Positions 42,858-53,665 of a stretch of DNA of 64,000 nt are shown here, in pieces; the stretch's first letter is position 1, and each line of letters starts with the position of its first letter. The stretch is taken from assembly GCA_965243255.1 (NCBI GenBank), contig CBDEUH010000004.1, positions 620,001-684,000 of the forward strand, read 5' to 3'. The notes beneath the pieces were generated by a model that was given only the letters and a program-made list of their open reading frames with translations, was not told the origin of the DNA and did not search any database. This DNA is from Bin87 sp965243255 (lineage in GTDB: Bacteria > Chloroflexota > Dehalococcoidia > Lucifugimonadales > UBA3495). Position numbers and translations under genes: made by a program.

Positions 42858-43418
42858 GTGCGAATCGGCCTGATTTCCGACACCCACTCCGCCGGCAGCG
42901 GCTGGGATTTGCCCCGGCCCGCATTGGACGCGCTGGCCGGCTGCCAACTGCTGCTGCACTGCGGCGACCTGGAATGCCTGGGCGTGCTGGATTGCCTGGA
43001 GCAGGTTGCGCCGGTGTTGGCGGTGCGCGGCTATGAAGACCCCCGGGAACCCGGCGAACGGCTGGCCGACGTTACCCGCATCGTGGAGGTCGCCGGCGTC
43101 CGCATCGGTATGGTGCACGATATTCAGTGGCCGCCGCCATCCATCGCCACCACGCCGGACGGCGCCGGGTTGGTGTATCCCGACACCGGGCTGCCGGAGC
43201 TGCTGTCTCGCAAGTTCGGCGGCGATGTTGACGTGGTGGCTTTCGGCGATACCCACGAAGAGCTGGTGGAATGGTGCGACGACGTGCTGTTCGTCAATCC
43301 CGGCAGCCCCACCTACCCGGGCCGTCGCCACCTGCCGGGAACGCCGGGCACAGTGGCATTGCTGGAAGTGAACGATGGCGTAAGGGATGCGCGCATCGTG
43401 CAGCTGGCGGCGGGCTGA
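42858..43418 (+). CDS. YfcE/MJ0936-type metallophosphoesterase with degenerate motifs
   Basis: A 186-residue protein with the short calcineurin-like phosphoesterase layout: DTH (near 8-10), HCGDLE (near 34-39), then a position where the canonical GNxD should lie but RGYEDPREP is found, VHDIQ where VHG is usual, and FGDTHEE (near 131-137) in place of GHTH. Loss of the Asn and the glycine-rich His loop suggests altered metal binding or reduced activity. It starts with GTG, 9 nt after the flavin oxidoreductase gene, and ends the operon before the pyrophosphatase promoter. Confidence 0.75.
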   Translation: MRIGLISDTHSAGSGWDLPRPALDALAGCQLLLHCGDLECLGVLDCLEQVAPVLAVRGYEDPREPGERLADVTRIVEVAGVRIGMVHDIQWPPPSIATTPDGAGLVYPDTGLPELLSRKFGGDVDVVAFGDTHEELVEWCDDVLFVNPGSPTYPGRRHLPGTPGTVALLEVNDGVRDARIVQLAAG

Positions 43419-43425
43419 CGGTTCA

Positions 43426-43454
43426 TTGACACCAAATTAGCCTTGTGCTAGTTT
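43426..43454 (+). promoter_or_regulatory. Promoter of the membrane pyrophosphatase gene
   Basis: A perfect TTGACA is followed after 17 nt by TAGTTT preceded by TGC, so both a -35 and an extended -10 are present. The ATG at 43499 has GGAGAGGAG in front. Confidence 0.65.
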
Positions 43455-43498
43455 CGCAATGTTTGTCGGATTTTATTGCCGAAAACGGAGAGGAGAGT

Positions 43499-45568
<2,070 letters not shown>

Positions 45569-45593
45569 GCGGCGCCAATACGGCGAATTACGC

Positions 45594-45625
45594 AGCGGGG
45601 CGGGTTACCATCCGCCCCGCTTTTT
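45594..45625 (+). terminator. Intrinsic terminator after hppA
   Basis: AGCGGGGCGG and CCGCCCCGCT form a perfect 10-bp stem with an 8-nt loop followed by five T. It begins 26 nt after the hppA stop codon. Confidence 0.93.
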
Positions 45626-45630
45626 GACTG

Positions 45631-45639
45631 TGATAAATT
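45631..45639 (+). promoter_or_regulatory. Extended -10 promoter candidate for the SDR gene
   Basis: TGA precedes TAAATT immediately after the hppA terminator, 22 nt before the SDR ATG. Confidence 0.4.
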
Positions 45640-45661
45640 GTTCGCCAACCTGCTTTGAGAG

Positions 45662-46450
45662 ATGAACGCGATGACTACCAACAACGGCGGACTGTTTGAC
45701 CTCACCGGCCGGGTGGCCCTGATTACCGGCGGCAATGGCGGCCTGGGCCTGGGGATGGCGCTGGGACTGGCCAACGCCGGGGCAGACATTGCCATCGCGG
45801 CCCGCAACGCCGAAAAGAACGCCGCCGCCGTCGCCGAGATTGAAGCTACCGGTCGGCGTGCTGTCGCCATCCCCACCGACGTTACCAGCGACTCGGACAT
45901 TGACGACATGGTGTCCCGCGCCGTTGCTCACTTCGGCCACGTGGACATCCTGATCAACAACGCCGGCGCTACCGTGCGCAAGCCGCCGGAGGACATCACC
46001 GCCGCCGAATGGGACAACGTGCTGGACGTGAACCTGCGAGCCGCGTTTTTGTCGTGCAAGGCGGTCTATCCGCGCTTCAAGGCCCAGGGTGGCGGCAAGA
46101 TTATCAGCATAGGCAGTATGTACAGCATCTTTGGCGGCGGCGGCAGCGGAGTGCCCTATTCGTCCAGCAAGGGAGGCATCGTACAGCTGTCCAAGAGCTT
46201 CGCCGTGGCGTGGGCCGGCGACAACATCCAGTCCAACGCCATCTTGCCCGGCTGGTTCATGACCGAACTGACCCAGGCCATACCGGAAACCCAGCCGGAA
46301 CGCTACGACCTGATTAACAAGCGTATCCCCGCCGGCCGCTGGGGTGACGCCAACGAGCTGCAGGGCGCGGCGGTATTCCTGGCCAGCCGCGCGTCGGACT
46401 ACGTTACGGGCGCGGTGATTGCGGTTGACGGCGGGTTTTCGGTGGCGTGA
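45662..46450 (+). CDS. SDR-family oxidoreductase
   Basis: A 262-residue classical SDR. TGGNGGLG (about 22-29), NNAG (near 99-102), the Ser in SIGSMYS (near 147) and Y-S-S-S-K (about 161-165) are all present, and IAVDGGFSVA ends the protein. The pattern is close to sugar-acid and gluconate 5-dehydrogenase-like enzymes (KduD/Gno group), but the substrate is not determined. A second in-frame ATG three codons on is an alternative start. It lies alone between the hppA terminator and a convergent membrane-protein gene. Confidence 0.88.
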   Translation: MNAMTTNNGGLFDLTGRVALITGGNGGLGLGMALGLANAGADIAIAARNAEKNAAAVAEIEATGRRAVAIPTDVTSDSDIDDMVSRAVAHFGHVDILINNAGATVRKPPEDITAAEWDNVLDVNLRAAFLSCKAVYPRFKAQGGGKIISIGSMYSIFGGGGSGVPYSSSKGGIVQLSKSFAVAWAGDNIQSNAILPGWFMTELTQAIPETQPERYDLINKRIPAGRWGDANELQGAAVFLASRASDYVTGAVIAVDGGFSVA

Positions 46451-46491
46451 ACCAGCGCGGGGCGGCAAACACCCCGCCCGCCAGCCATGAT

Positions 46492-46974
46492 TCAGAAGCG
46501 AGCCAGCGACCGGCCGAGGGCGGCAATCCACAGCAGCCAATACATCCCCACGCTGTTGTTCAGGTACCAGTCCGGGAAGGGCAGTCCCCAGACGTCGGCC
46601 GGCAATACCCACCAGCCGACAATCGTCAGAAGCGTTCCAATTAGGAATCCGATGCTAGCGCCGAACGCCCCCGCCGGCGAGAGCAGCAACAGTATGATGG
46701 CAAAGACAAAGAGTCGGACGTCGGCGCTTTCCAGTACCCAGTTGACGCCTCCGCTTTCCGTCCCGATTACCATGCCCCAGAAATCCTCGGCTCCAGGTAC
46801 GACAATACCCAACACGATAGCTACGCCGTAGATGATCAGGGCCCAGATGATCTCCCCTAAGCAACCGCCTCCATCCTCCTCCTCGTTACCTGAGTGTTCC
46901 GGTGTCAGACCACCGCCACCGTCAGACCCGTAGTTTGACTGGGAGAAATCGTACTCCCGTTCGAGGGTAGCCAA
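46492..46974 (-). CDS. Unknown membrane protein
   Basis: A 160-residue protein. The first 38 residues are polar, Gly/Asp/Glu-rich and probably cytoplasmic; then at least three hydrophobic segments follow, around 43-62 (IIWALIIYGVAIVLGIVVPG), 85-105 (VRLFVFAIILLLLSPAGAFG) and 107-124, with an aromatic-rich tail. No family is recognised. It lies 67 nt after the formamidase-like gene on the same strand but is probably a separate transcript tail. No catalytic motif is visible. Confidence 0.6.
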   Translation of the reverse strand: MATLEREYDFSQSNYGSDGGGGLTPEHSGNEEEDGGGCLGEIIWALIIYGVAIVLGIVVPGAEDFWGMVIGTESGGVNWVLESADVRLFVFAIILLLLSPAGAFGASIGFLIGTLLTIVGWWVLPADVWGLPFPDWYLNNSVGMYWLLWIAALGRSLARF

Positions 46975-47041
46975 AGCGAACCTCCGAGGGTGGCGTGGGC
47001 GAGCGGAGCAGGTTCCGCGCTGGGACGCGGCGAGGGATTTC

Positions 47042-47914
47042 CTACAACTGCTCCAGCGCCTGCCGGGAGAGCATCATCTTCACCGGGCTGATGGGACGGA
47101 AGGTCCGGGATACGCGAACGTCGCCGGCCAGGCTGCACAGCGTGTAAGCGTCGTAGGGTTCCATGCCCTTTTCGGTGATGAGAAAGTCCACCATGTCCCG
47201 GACTGCCTGCTTCATAGCCGGGCCCAGGTCTTCGCCGTGGGACAGCACTACGTAGTGCTCCGGCGTGATGGCGCGCGGGCCGGAAATGTTCATTCCTTTC
47301 TCTACGCTGATGCGGACGTGAGTATCGGCGGAGCACTCGGCGCCGGTGCCGGCCACCGCGCCATCGCCGACCACCGCGTGGCAGTCGCCCATGGCCAGCA
47401 GGCCGCCGGGGACGAACACGGGCAGGTACAGTACGCTGCCCTCCACCAGCTCTTTCATGTCGATGTCGCCGCCGTAGGGGCCGCTGTCGCTGGCCGTTTC
47501 CTGCGGATAGGTTGGCGTGGTGGCGACCAGGCCCATGGACGGATTCAGGGGCAGCCGGACGCCGCTGGGCAGCACCAGGTCGCCGCCGTCAATGCTCATC
47601 ACGGTGGGATAGCCTTCGGTGAACTCAGCTTCCAGGAAGCCCCGGCCCGGCATGACCATGTGCGCCGGATTTTCCTTGGGCTTGATGCTGACGAACTCTA
47701 TTCGCAGAGCATCGCCCGGCTCGGCGCCGTTGACGTAGATGGGCCCGGTGGCCGGGCCTTTCAGCGACTTTTTCTGCAGCACGCCCGGCTCGCGAATGCC
47801 CTCGAATGCGTCCCAGGTTTCCACCATCAGGTCGTCGCCGTCGTCGATGGTGACGGCCGGCTCGTTCTCAGGTTGGAGGACGTAGATGCGCTGTTCGCGG
47901 GAGATGGTTTTCAT
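47042..47914 (-). CDS. Acetamidase/formamidase family protein
   Basis: A 290-residue FmdA/AmdA-fold hydrolase, typical length. Landmarks are GPIYVNGAEPGDALRIEF (about 57-74), GDCHAVVGDGAVAGTG (about 176-191) and a late HYVVLSHGEDLGPAM segment. The family releases ammonia from short aliphatic amides; the exact substrate is open. The gene follows the phosphoesterase gene by 15 nt on the minus strand and is at the 3' end of the long tsaC-to-hflX run, though it may have a separate role. Confidence 0.85.
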   Translation of the reverse strand: MKTISREQRIYVLQPENEPAVTIDDGDDLMVETWDAFEGIREPGVLQKKSLKGPATGPIYVNGAEPGDALRIEFVSIKPKENPAHMVMPGRGFLEAEFTEGYPTVMSIDGGDLVLPSGVRLPLNPSMGLVATTPTYPQETASDSGPYGGDIDMKELVEGSVLYLPVFVPGGLLAMGDCHAVVGDGAVAGTGAECSADTHVRISVEKGMNISGPRAITPEHYVVLSHGEDLGPAMKQAVRDMVDFLITEKGMEPYDAYTLCSLAGDVRVSRTFRPISPVKMMLSRQALEQL

Positions 47915-47929
47915 AGGGCAGCCTCCTCT

Positions 47930-48703
47930 TCAGTTGTCGGCGGCAATTACCAGCGGCGCAGCAACCTCGGCGCTCATTGGCACTGAGACTTGATAAACCT
48001 TCGGACGGTCGTCAAGTGCCGGGTCCAAATCCACGACGTTGACCGCTATTTTGTCGCGCGCGCTCGACGCACCCATCGGTGAGCCGGAGTAGAACGCCGT
48101 TACGTCGCCTTGCGACACATCCTCGAACCGTTCCCAATGCCCTAACGCGATATAGTCGCAATTGGCGTCGGCGATTTCGTGGGGATAGATGGGCGAGGAA
48201 CGTTCCTCGGTGTCGTCGGGGTAGTGATAGTGGCCGTGGGCGATGGCTACCCGCCAGTGGCCGTTACGCTCCGACGGGATGCCGGCCAGCGGGCGGAACT
48301 CCGGCGTGTGGCTGTCCATGGCGCGGCCCCACACGTCCAGCGTCAGGTGCGGGAAGGTCAGCGTCTCGCCCCGCGTGCCGCTGATGATGTGCAGGTTGTC
48401 CGGTCCGTCGCCGAAGGGACCGCGATGGTACAGCGACGCGGCGTCGTAAAGGTCGTGGTTGCCGGGCAGGATGACGGCCGGCACGACGGCACGGGCCATC
48501 TCAGACACGAAAAACTTCAGCACGGCGTCGGAGATGCGAGCGTTGTCGAACACGTCGCCGGCGATGAGCAGGGCGTCAGCATGATACAGATGCACGCCGT
48601 CAACCACGGCGGACAGGGCGCGCTGAGCGGCCTGTGGGTCCCAGTCGTCGCCCAGGTGGGTGTCGGAGGTATGAATCAGGCGGATGCGGCGGCGGGTTGC
48701 CAT
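47930..48703 (-). CDS. SbcD-like metallophosphoesterase
   Basis: A 257-residue calcineurin-like phosphoesterase. Motifs are all canonical: HTSDTHLGDD (about 10-19), IAGDVFDN (about 46-53), LPGNHDLYD (about 78-86), AHGHYH (about 154-159) and GHWERF (about 187-192), close to the nuclease domain of SbcD/Mre11. No sbcC partner is adjacent, so DNA repair is not assured. Its start lies inside the 3' end of hflX by 28 nt, which implies translational coupling. Confidence 0.85.
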   Translation of the reverse strand: MATRRRIRLIHTSDTHLGDDWDPQAAQRALSAVVDGVHLYHADALLIAGDVFDNARISDAVLKFFVSEMARAVVPAVILPGNHDLYDAASLYHRGPFGDGPDNLHIISGTRGETLTFPHLTLDVWGRAMDSHTPEFRPLAGIPSERNGHWRVAIAHGHYHYPDDTEERSSPIYPHEIADANCDYIALGHWERFEDVSQGDVTAFYSGSPMGASSARDKIAVNVVDLDPALDDRPKVYQVSVPMSAEVAAPLVIAADN

Positions 48704-49869
48704 TGGGCTACGGTATCTCCAACTTGGGCGCGGACAGTTTCCAGCAGGGCCGGCAGGTTCCAGCCTTTGGCGGCGGACACGAATACCCGGCCGTTGACGG
48801 CCGGCGAATCGGCGGCGGCGATGACGGACAGGTCGATCTGGTCAAAGGTTTCCACGTCCGCCGGGTCGTCGGTGAGCAGGTCCATCTTGTTGATGACCAG
48901 GAGGCGGGGCTTGCCGCCCAGGTCAAGGTCGTTAAGGGTTTGTTCCACAACCTCGGCCTGCTCCGGCGCTTTGGGGTGGGTTATGTCAATGACGTGGAGC
49001 AGCAGGTCGGCTTCGTCAAGCTCGGCCAGGGTGGCGCGGAAGGCGGCTACTACGGTAGGCGAAAGCTTCTGGATGAAACCCACGGTATCGCTGAGCAGCA
49101 ACTCGCTGCCGTCGGTCAGGCGCAGGCGGCGGGTTACCGGGTCCAGGGTGTTGAATAGCTGGTCTTCGGCGGGAACGCCGGCGTTGCTCAGGGCGTTGAA
49201 CAGCGTGCTCTTGCCGGCGTTGGTGTAGCCCACCAGAGTGGCCATGGGCGTAGCCGAGCGGCGTCGGCGTTCCAGGTACTGGCTGCGGCGTTTGCGGACG
49301 TTATCCAACTCCGCCTCGATTTTCTGAATGCGGCGTCGAATGAGGCGGCGGTCGGTTTCCAACTGGGTTTCGCCGGGGCCGCGGGTGCCGATGCCGCCGC
49401 CGAGGCGTTCCAGGTGAGACCACTGGCCGATGAGCCTGGGCAGCAGGTACTGGTGCTGGGCCAGTTCAACCTGCATCTGGCCCTCCCGGGTGCGGGCGTG
49501 GCGCCCGAATACGTCCAGAATCAGCGCGGTGCGGTCGAGGACCTTGATTTGGAGCGCGTTTTCCAAGTTGCGCTGCTGGGTGGGCGTCAGCTCGTCGTCG
49601 CAGATTACGACGTCGGGCCGTTCTTCCTCCAGAACATTCTGCAACTCCTGGAGCTTGCCCTTCCCGACGTAGGTCGGGGTCAGCCGGTCGGCGCGCTGGG
49701 AGACGGTGGCGACGACCTCGGCGCCGGCGGAGCGGGTCAGGTAGTCCAACTCGACCAGGGTATCTTCCAGCCCCCAGAGGCTTTCGCCGCGCCGTTTCTC
49801 CTCAACGGCCACCAGGATAGCCCGCTCGGTCTGCGGGCCCGTGGGTTTGGGTTGGCGAGACCTGGGCAT
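48676..49869 (-). CDS. hflX: Ribosome-associated GTPase HflX
   Basis: A 397-residue GTPase that binds the 50S subunit and helps split stalled ribosomes. The N-terminal glycine-rich domain contains YVGKGKLQEL (near 67) and LERLGGGIGTRGPGETQLE (about 153-171). The G domain has G1 GYTNAGKST (about 214-222), G3 DTVGF (near 263) and G4 NKMD (near 329). A short C-terminal region follows. It overlaps the phosphoesterase gene by 28 nt and starts 7 nt after the dapL stop codon. Length is normal. Confidence 0.95.
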   Translation of the reverse strand: MPRSRQPKPTGPQTERAILVAVEEKRRGESLWGLEDTLVELDYLTRSAGAEVVATVSQRADRLTPTYVGKGKLQELQNVLEEERPDVVICDDELTPTQQRNLENALQIKVLDRTALILDVFGRHARTREGQMQVELAQHQYLLPRLIGQWSHLERLGGGIGTRGPGETQLETDRRLIRRRIQKIEAELDNVRKRRSQYLERRRRSATPMATLVGYTNAGKSTLFNALSNAGVPAEDQLFNTLDPVTRRLRLTDGSELLLSDTVGFIQKLSPTVVAAFRATLAELDEADLLLHVIDITHPKAPEQAEVVEQTLNDLDLGGKPRLLVINKMDLLTDDPADVETFDQIDLSVIAAADSPAVNGRVFVSAAKGWNLPALLETVRAQVGDTVAQWQPAAASA

Positions 49870-49876
49870 AGGCGAC

Positions 49877-51055
49877 CTAAGAACGGGGCGCGGGGATGGT
49901 CCAGTTTTCCAGGCGCTGACAGCCCGTTTCCACCCGCTCGTCAGGGGTGGTGAGGGACAGGCGGATGTAACCCTCGCCGTACTGCCCGTAGGAGGAACCT
50001 GGGGTAACCACGATGTCGATTTCTTCCAGCAGGCGCGCGGCGAAGTCGGCGGAAGTGAATCCCTCCGGCACCGGCGCCCAGATGTACAGGCTGGCCCTAG
50101 GGGTTTCCACGTTGAGGCCCATGCGGGTCAACGCTTGCAGGACCCGGTCCCGCCGCCATTGGTAGATGCCGATGTTGTCGTCGATGCAGTCCTGCGGGCC
50201 GGTCAACGCCTCCATGGACATTTCCTGAATGGCCTGGGGAATGCCGGAGTCCAGGTTGGCCTTGATCTGGAACAGCGCCTTGATCATGTCGGCGTTGCCC
50301 ACGGCCATGCCCATGCGCCAGCCGGTCATGTTGTAGGTCTTGGACAGGGAGTGAAACTCCAGGCCGACCTCTTTGGCGCCCTCCAGTTGCATCATGCTGC
50401 CGGCCCGGTAGCCGTCGTAGCCAACCTCGGAGTAGGCGGCGTCGTGCAGCATAGCGATGTCATGCTCACGGCAGTAACGCAGCGCCGATTCCAGGTCCTC
50501 CTGTGAGGCCACCGCGCTGGTGGGATTGTTGGGGTAGTTCAGCCACATCACCTTGGCGGCGCGGGCCACGTCGTCGGGGATGGCATCGTACTCGGGCAGC
50601 CAGCCGTTGCGCTGGTACAGGGGCATCACGTAGCTTTCTGCGCCGGCGAACATCGTGCCCACGCCATAGACGGGATAAGCCGGGTCGGGAACCAGTGCAA
50701 TGTCGCCCGGGTCCAGGAAGCAGAAGGCGGCGTGTCCGATGCCCTCCTTGGCGCCGATGAGGGGCAGCACCTCGGTGTCCGGGTCAAGGTCAACGTCAAA
50801 CCGCTGCTTGTACCAGTGGGCGACAGCGCGGCGCATCTCCGGCAGGCCGTCGGTCTCCGGATAGCGATGGTTGGGCGGGTCCTGCGATGCCTTCAGCAGC
50901 CGCTCGATGATGGGCTGCGGCGTCGGTATGTCCGGGTCGCCGATGCCGAAGGTAACCACGTCGGCGCCGGCGGCGCGCTTCTCCGCAATGATGCGGGAGA
51001 TTTCGACGAAGGGGTACGGGGCCAGTTTGCCGAGGCGGTTTGAGAAGGTGGGCAT
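49877..51055 (-). CDS. dapL: LL-diaminopimelate aminotransferase-type aminotransferase
   Basis: A 392-residue class I PLP aminotransferase. FGIGDPDIPTPQPI (about 34-47), YPNNPTSAVA (about 165-174), HDAAYSEVGYDG and the PLP Lys in SLSKTYNMTGWRMG (about 228-241) fit the DapL/AspC group. The dapF gene two positions upstream in the same run favours DapL, which makes LL-diaminopimelate in one step from tetrahydrodipicolinate. Start ATG 51055 has AGGAG 6 nt before it. An alternative is a generic aminotransferase acting on another keto acid. Confidence 0.85.
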   Translation of the reverse strand: MPTFSNRLGKLAPYPFVEISRIIAEKRAAGADVVTFGIGDPDIPTPQPIIERLLKASQDPPNHRYPETDGLPEMRRAVAHWYKQRFDVDLDPDTEVLPLIGAKEGIGHAAFCFLDPGDIALVPDPAYPVYGVGTMFAGAESYVMPLYQRNGWLPEYDAIPDDVARAAKVMWLNYPNNPTSAVASQEDLESALRYCREHDIAMLHDAAYSEVGYDGYRAGSMMQLEGAKEVGLEFHSLSKTYNMTGWRMGMAVGNADMIKALFQIKANLDSGIPQAIQEMSMEALTGPQDCIDDNIGIYQWRRDRVLQALTRMGLNVETPRASLYIWAPVPEGFTSADFAARLLEEIDIVVTPGSSYGQYGEGYIRLSLTTPDERVETGCQRLENWTIPAPRS

Positions 51056-51119
51056 TTGTGCTCCTGGGGGGATTGATGCCATAGGGGATGTCAGTGTGGA
51101 TTTGAGCGAATTGTCGGCG

Positions 51120-51800
51120 CTACACTGCCGTCGCCACCTCCGACTGATGGGCCAAGCCGCGCTCCAGCGTGAGCCAGTTGTATTCGTCTATGAACTTGGC
51201 CAGGCTGAAGGGCGGGTCGATTCCTAGTTCCTTGGAAAGATGGCCGGCCGGATCGTCAATGCCGTGCTGTCCCCGGGCGTCGGCGGCGATGGACAGGGCG
51301 GCCATGCGCATAACGGTCAGGAACTGGGAGTAGGTACCGCCGTTGGGCTTGTCGTCCGGGAAGTAGGCCCCCTTGATTCCGGACCCCCACGACACAAACA
51401 GCTGGGGATTGAGCGCGGTCAGGATGGCCGAAGCCGCCGTCGGGCCGATGCCATTGGCCTCGGTGAGGGCGTCATAAGCCCGCTCGATTACGTCCAGGGT
51501 CGAGCAGCGCAGGTCGTCAAACTCCAGGGCCGAAACCGACAGTGGTGTCAGGTACGGCGCGGCCATACGGACGGCGGCGGCGATGCCATTGGCCTTTTGC
51601 TGCGGTATGCGGCAGCCCCATTGATTCACGTAGCGCAACAGGGTCGGCCAGTCGGCGTCGTCCTGTCCGTCCAACAGCGCCTGACGGAATTCCGGAACGC
51701 GGGCCGCGATGCACAGCGTGTCATCGGCCATGCTGCGGAAAGCGTGGGCCGACCAGCGCAGTTGTTCAAAGGTGTTGGGGCCGGTTACGTAGTTGCTCAT
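51120..51800 (-). CDS. Unknown HhH-like protein inside the dap gene group
   Basis: A 226-residue protein with no family I can name. The segment EANGIGPTAASAILTALNPQLF (about 125-146) resembles a helix-hairpin-helix of base-excision DNA glycosylases (GIGPxxA), and a preceding all-helical region fits that fold, but the usual catalytic Asp/Lys are not evident. It overlaps dapF by 4 nt (ATGA), so it is translationally coupled to cell-wall lysine biosynthesis. There is a small gap of 64 nt to dapL. A DNA-binding role is an inference from the hairpin only. Confidence 0.6.
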   Translation of the reverse strand: MSNYVTGPNTFEQLRWSAHAFRSMADDTLCIAARVPEFRQALLDGQDDADWPTLLRYVNQWGCRIPQQKANGIAAAVRMAAPYLTPLSVSALEFDDLRCSTLDVIERAYDALTEANGIGPTAASAILTALNPQLFVSWGSGIKGAYFPDDKPNGGTYSQFLTVMRMAALSIAADARGQHGIDDPAGHLSKELGIDPPFSLAKFIDEYNWLTLERGLAHQSEVATAV

Positions 51801-52657
51801 TCTGTCCACACTCCACTGAAAACTTCGGCTGCGGGGCCTTCCAGGTAAACCTCTCCCTGTCCGTCCCACTCGATGTTGAGGGTGCCGCCGGGCAGGTTGA
51901 CGGCTACCCGGTCGCCGGTGAGCCCCAGCAGCCGGGAGGCCACGCCGATGGCGCAAGCGCCGGTGCCGCAGGCCATGGTCTCGCCGGAACCGCGCTCCCA
52001 GACCCGGGCGTCCAGCTTGCCGTCATCGCGCAGGTTGACGATTTCAAAGTTCACTCGGTCGGGGAAAATAGGATGCCTCTCCACCAACGGCCCGATGTTG
52101 TGCAGCGGAAACTCTTCCACCGGCTGGTCGATGAAGGTAACGGCGTGGGGGTTGCCCATGGACACAAAGGTCAGGAACAAGCGGAAGTCCCCCGGATGGA
52201 CGGCGTAGTTGATGATGGGGCCGTGCTGTCCACTGATGGCAGGGTCAAGGTCAACCGGGATTTCCGACGGCGCTAACCGGGGCGGGCCCATGCTGACCCG
52301 CGCCGAATCAACCGACGTTCCGTCGTAGTGAGGCACGATGGTGCGGACACCGGACATGGTGTCAACCGTTACCTCCTGGGCGGTGGAAGACACGATGCCG
52401 CGCTCGATGGCGTACTTGGCGAAGCATCGGATGCCGTTGCCGCACATCGCGCCCTCGGAGCCATCAGAGTTGAACATCCGCATCCGCAGGTCGGCGACTT
52501 CGGAGTTCATCACCAGGATCAGGCCGTCGCCGCCTACTCCGAAATGGCGGTCGCTGATGCTCCGGGACAGGCTTTCCCAATCACGTTCTGGCATGGCCCG
52601 GGCGTCCACATAAACGTAGTCGTTGCCGGCGCCGTGCATTTTGGTGAATTCCATCAT
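51797..52657 (-). CDS. dapF: Diaminopimelate epimerase
   Basis: A 286-residue PLP-independent epimerase, converting LL- to meso-diaminopimelate. The two catalytic cysteines lie in MCGNGIR (near 71-77) and in GSGETMACGTGACA (near 225-238). N-terminal FTKMHGAGNDYVYVD is typical. It overlaps miaA upstream by 4 nt and the HhH-like gene downstream by 4 nt. meso-Diaminopimelate feeds lysine and peptidoglycan, so together with dapL it argues for a lysine route even if the wall is atypical. Confidence 0.95.
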   Translation of the reverse strand: MMEFTKMHGAGNDYVYVDARAMPERDWESLSRSISDRHFGVGGDGLILVMNSEVADLRMRMFNSDGSEGAMCGNGIRCFAKYAIERGIVSSTAQEVTVDTMSGVRTIVPHYDGTSVDSARVSMGPPRLAPSEIPVDLDPAISGQHGPIINYAVHPGDFRLFLTFVSMGNPHAVTFIDQPVEEFPLHNIGPLVERHPIFPDRVNFEIVNLRDDGKLDARVWERGSGETMACGTGACAIGVASRLLGLTGDRVAVNLPGGTLNIEWDGQGEVYLEGPAAEVFSGVWTE

Positions 52658-53646
52658 TGAGACTCCTGGCCTGAATTGGCTTGGGGGCCATCGGGCGCAA
52701 TTGTATCACACGGCGTTGGCGAGGCCAGGAATTCCTGAACCAGCGACACGGCGGCGTCTATTGGCAAACCGCCGGTAGCGTCTAGCCAGGCAATGCGCGG
52801 GTCGGCCGGATTGAACCAGGTGTACTGGCGACGCACCAGCCGGTGCGTTTGAGTCTTGGCGCGGGCCACGGCGTCGGCCAGCGTCATTTCGCCGGCCAAA
52901 TGCTGCCCCAGTTGGGCATAACCGACGCTGGACAAGTGGCCATCAGTTGACCCATCGCCGGCGTCCAGCAGACCGGCCACCTCCTCCAGCAAACCCGCGT
53001 CCATCATCGCGTCGAAGCGCGCGTCGATGCGGTCGTAGAGCGCTGCTCGGTCGGCAGTAAGGCCGATGATCAGGGCGTGATAGGGCGGCTCCTCGCCCTT
53101 TGCGGCGGCAGCAGTCGGGCTACCACGAGCGTGATGGATTTCCAAGGCGCGGATGATGCGCCGCGTGTTGTGAGGGCCAATACTCTCGGCGCGCTGCGGG
53201 TCGAGATCGAGCAGTTCCCGGTAGAGAGCCGGCCCGCCCTCGGCGCTCGCCCTGCGCTCCAGCTCGACGCGGTAATCAGCGTTGGGCGGGACTTGGGGAA
53301 CCTGCCATCCTTCCAGCAACGCCCAAACGTACTGCCCGGTGCCGCCGCACAGGATTGGCAGTTTGCCGCGGGCTGCGATGTCGGCAATGGCTTTCTGGGC
53401 CAGGGGCAAGTACTCGCCAAGGCTGAAAGACGCGCTGGGCGATCGGATGTCAATCAGGTGATGACGGGCGGCGTTGAGTTCAGCGGCAGTCGGCTTGGCG
53501 GTCCCAATGTCCATGCCGGTATAGACTTGCCGACTGTCCGCGTTGACGATTTCGCCGTCGAAACGCCGGGCCAGCACAACGGACAGCGCAGTTTTGCCAA
53601 CCGCGGTGGGTCCGACGACCGCAACGAGTGTCAGGCGGGCCGACAC
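52654..53646 (-). CDS. miaA: tRNA dimethylallyltransferase
   Basis: A 330-residue P-loop enzyme that places a dimethylallyl group on A37 of tRNAs reading U-initial codons. GPTAVGKTAL (about 12-21) is the P-loop, NADSRQVYTGMDIGTAKPT (about 35-53) and LPILCGGTGQYVWALL (about 95-110) the family motifs, with RLVRRQYTWFN near the C-terminus. GTG 53646 is preferred; longer frames overlap tpiA. It is 19 nt after tpiA and overlaps dapF by 4 nt. tsaC, for the other common A37 modification, opens the same run. Confidence 0.93.
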   Translation of the reverse strand: MSARLTLVAVVGPTAVGKTALSVVLARRFDGEIVNADSRQVYTGMDIGTAKPTAAELNAARHHLIDIRSPSASFSLGEYLPLAQKAIADIAARGKLPILCGGTGQYVWALLEGWQVPQVPPNADYRVELERRASAEGGPALYRELLDLDPQRAESIGPHNTRRIIRALEIHHARGSPTAAAAKGEEPPYHALIIGLTADRAALYDRIDARFDAMMDAGLLEEVAGLLDAGDGSTDGHLSSVGYAQLGQHLAGEMTLADAVARAKTQTHRLVRRQYTWFNPADPRIAWLDATGGLPIDAAVSLVQEFLASPTPCDTIAPDGPQANSGQESQ

Positions 53647-53665
53647 AGACCTGCCTGTGCGAACG

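Noticed and set aside
46451..46491. Terminator between the SDR and the membrane-protein gene
   Set aside because: GCGGGG/CCCCGC gives only a 6-bp stem without a U-run on either side, too weak to call.
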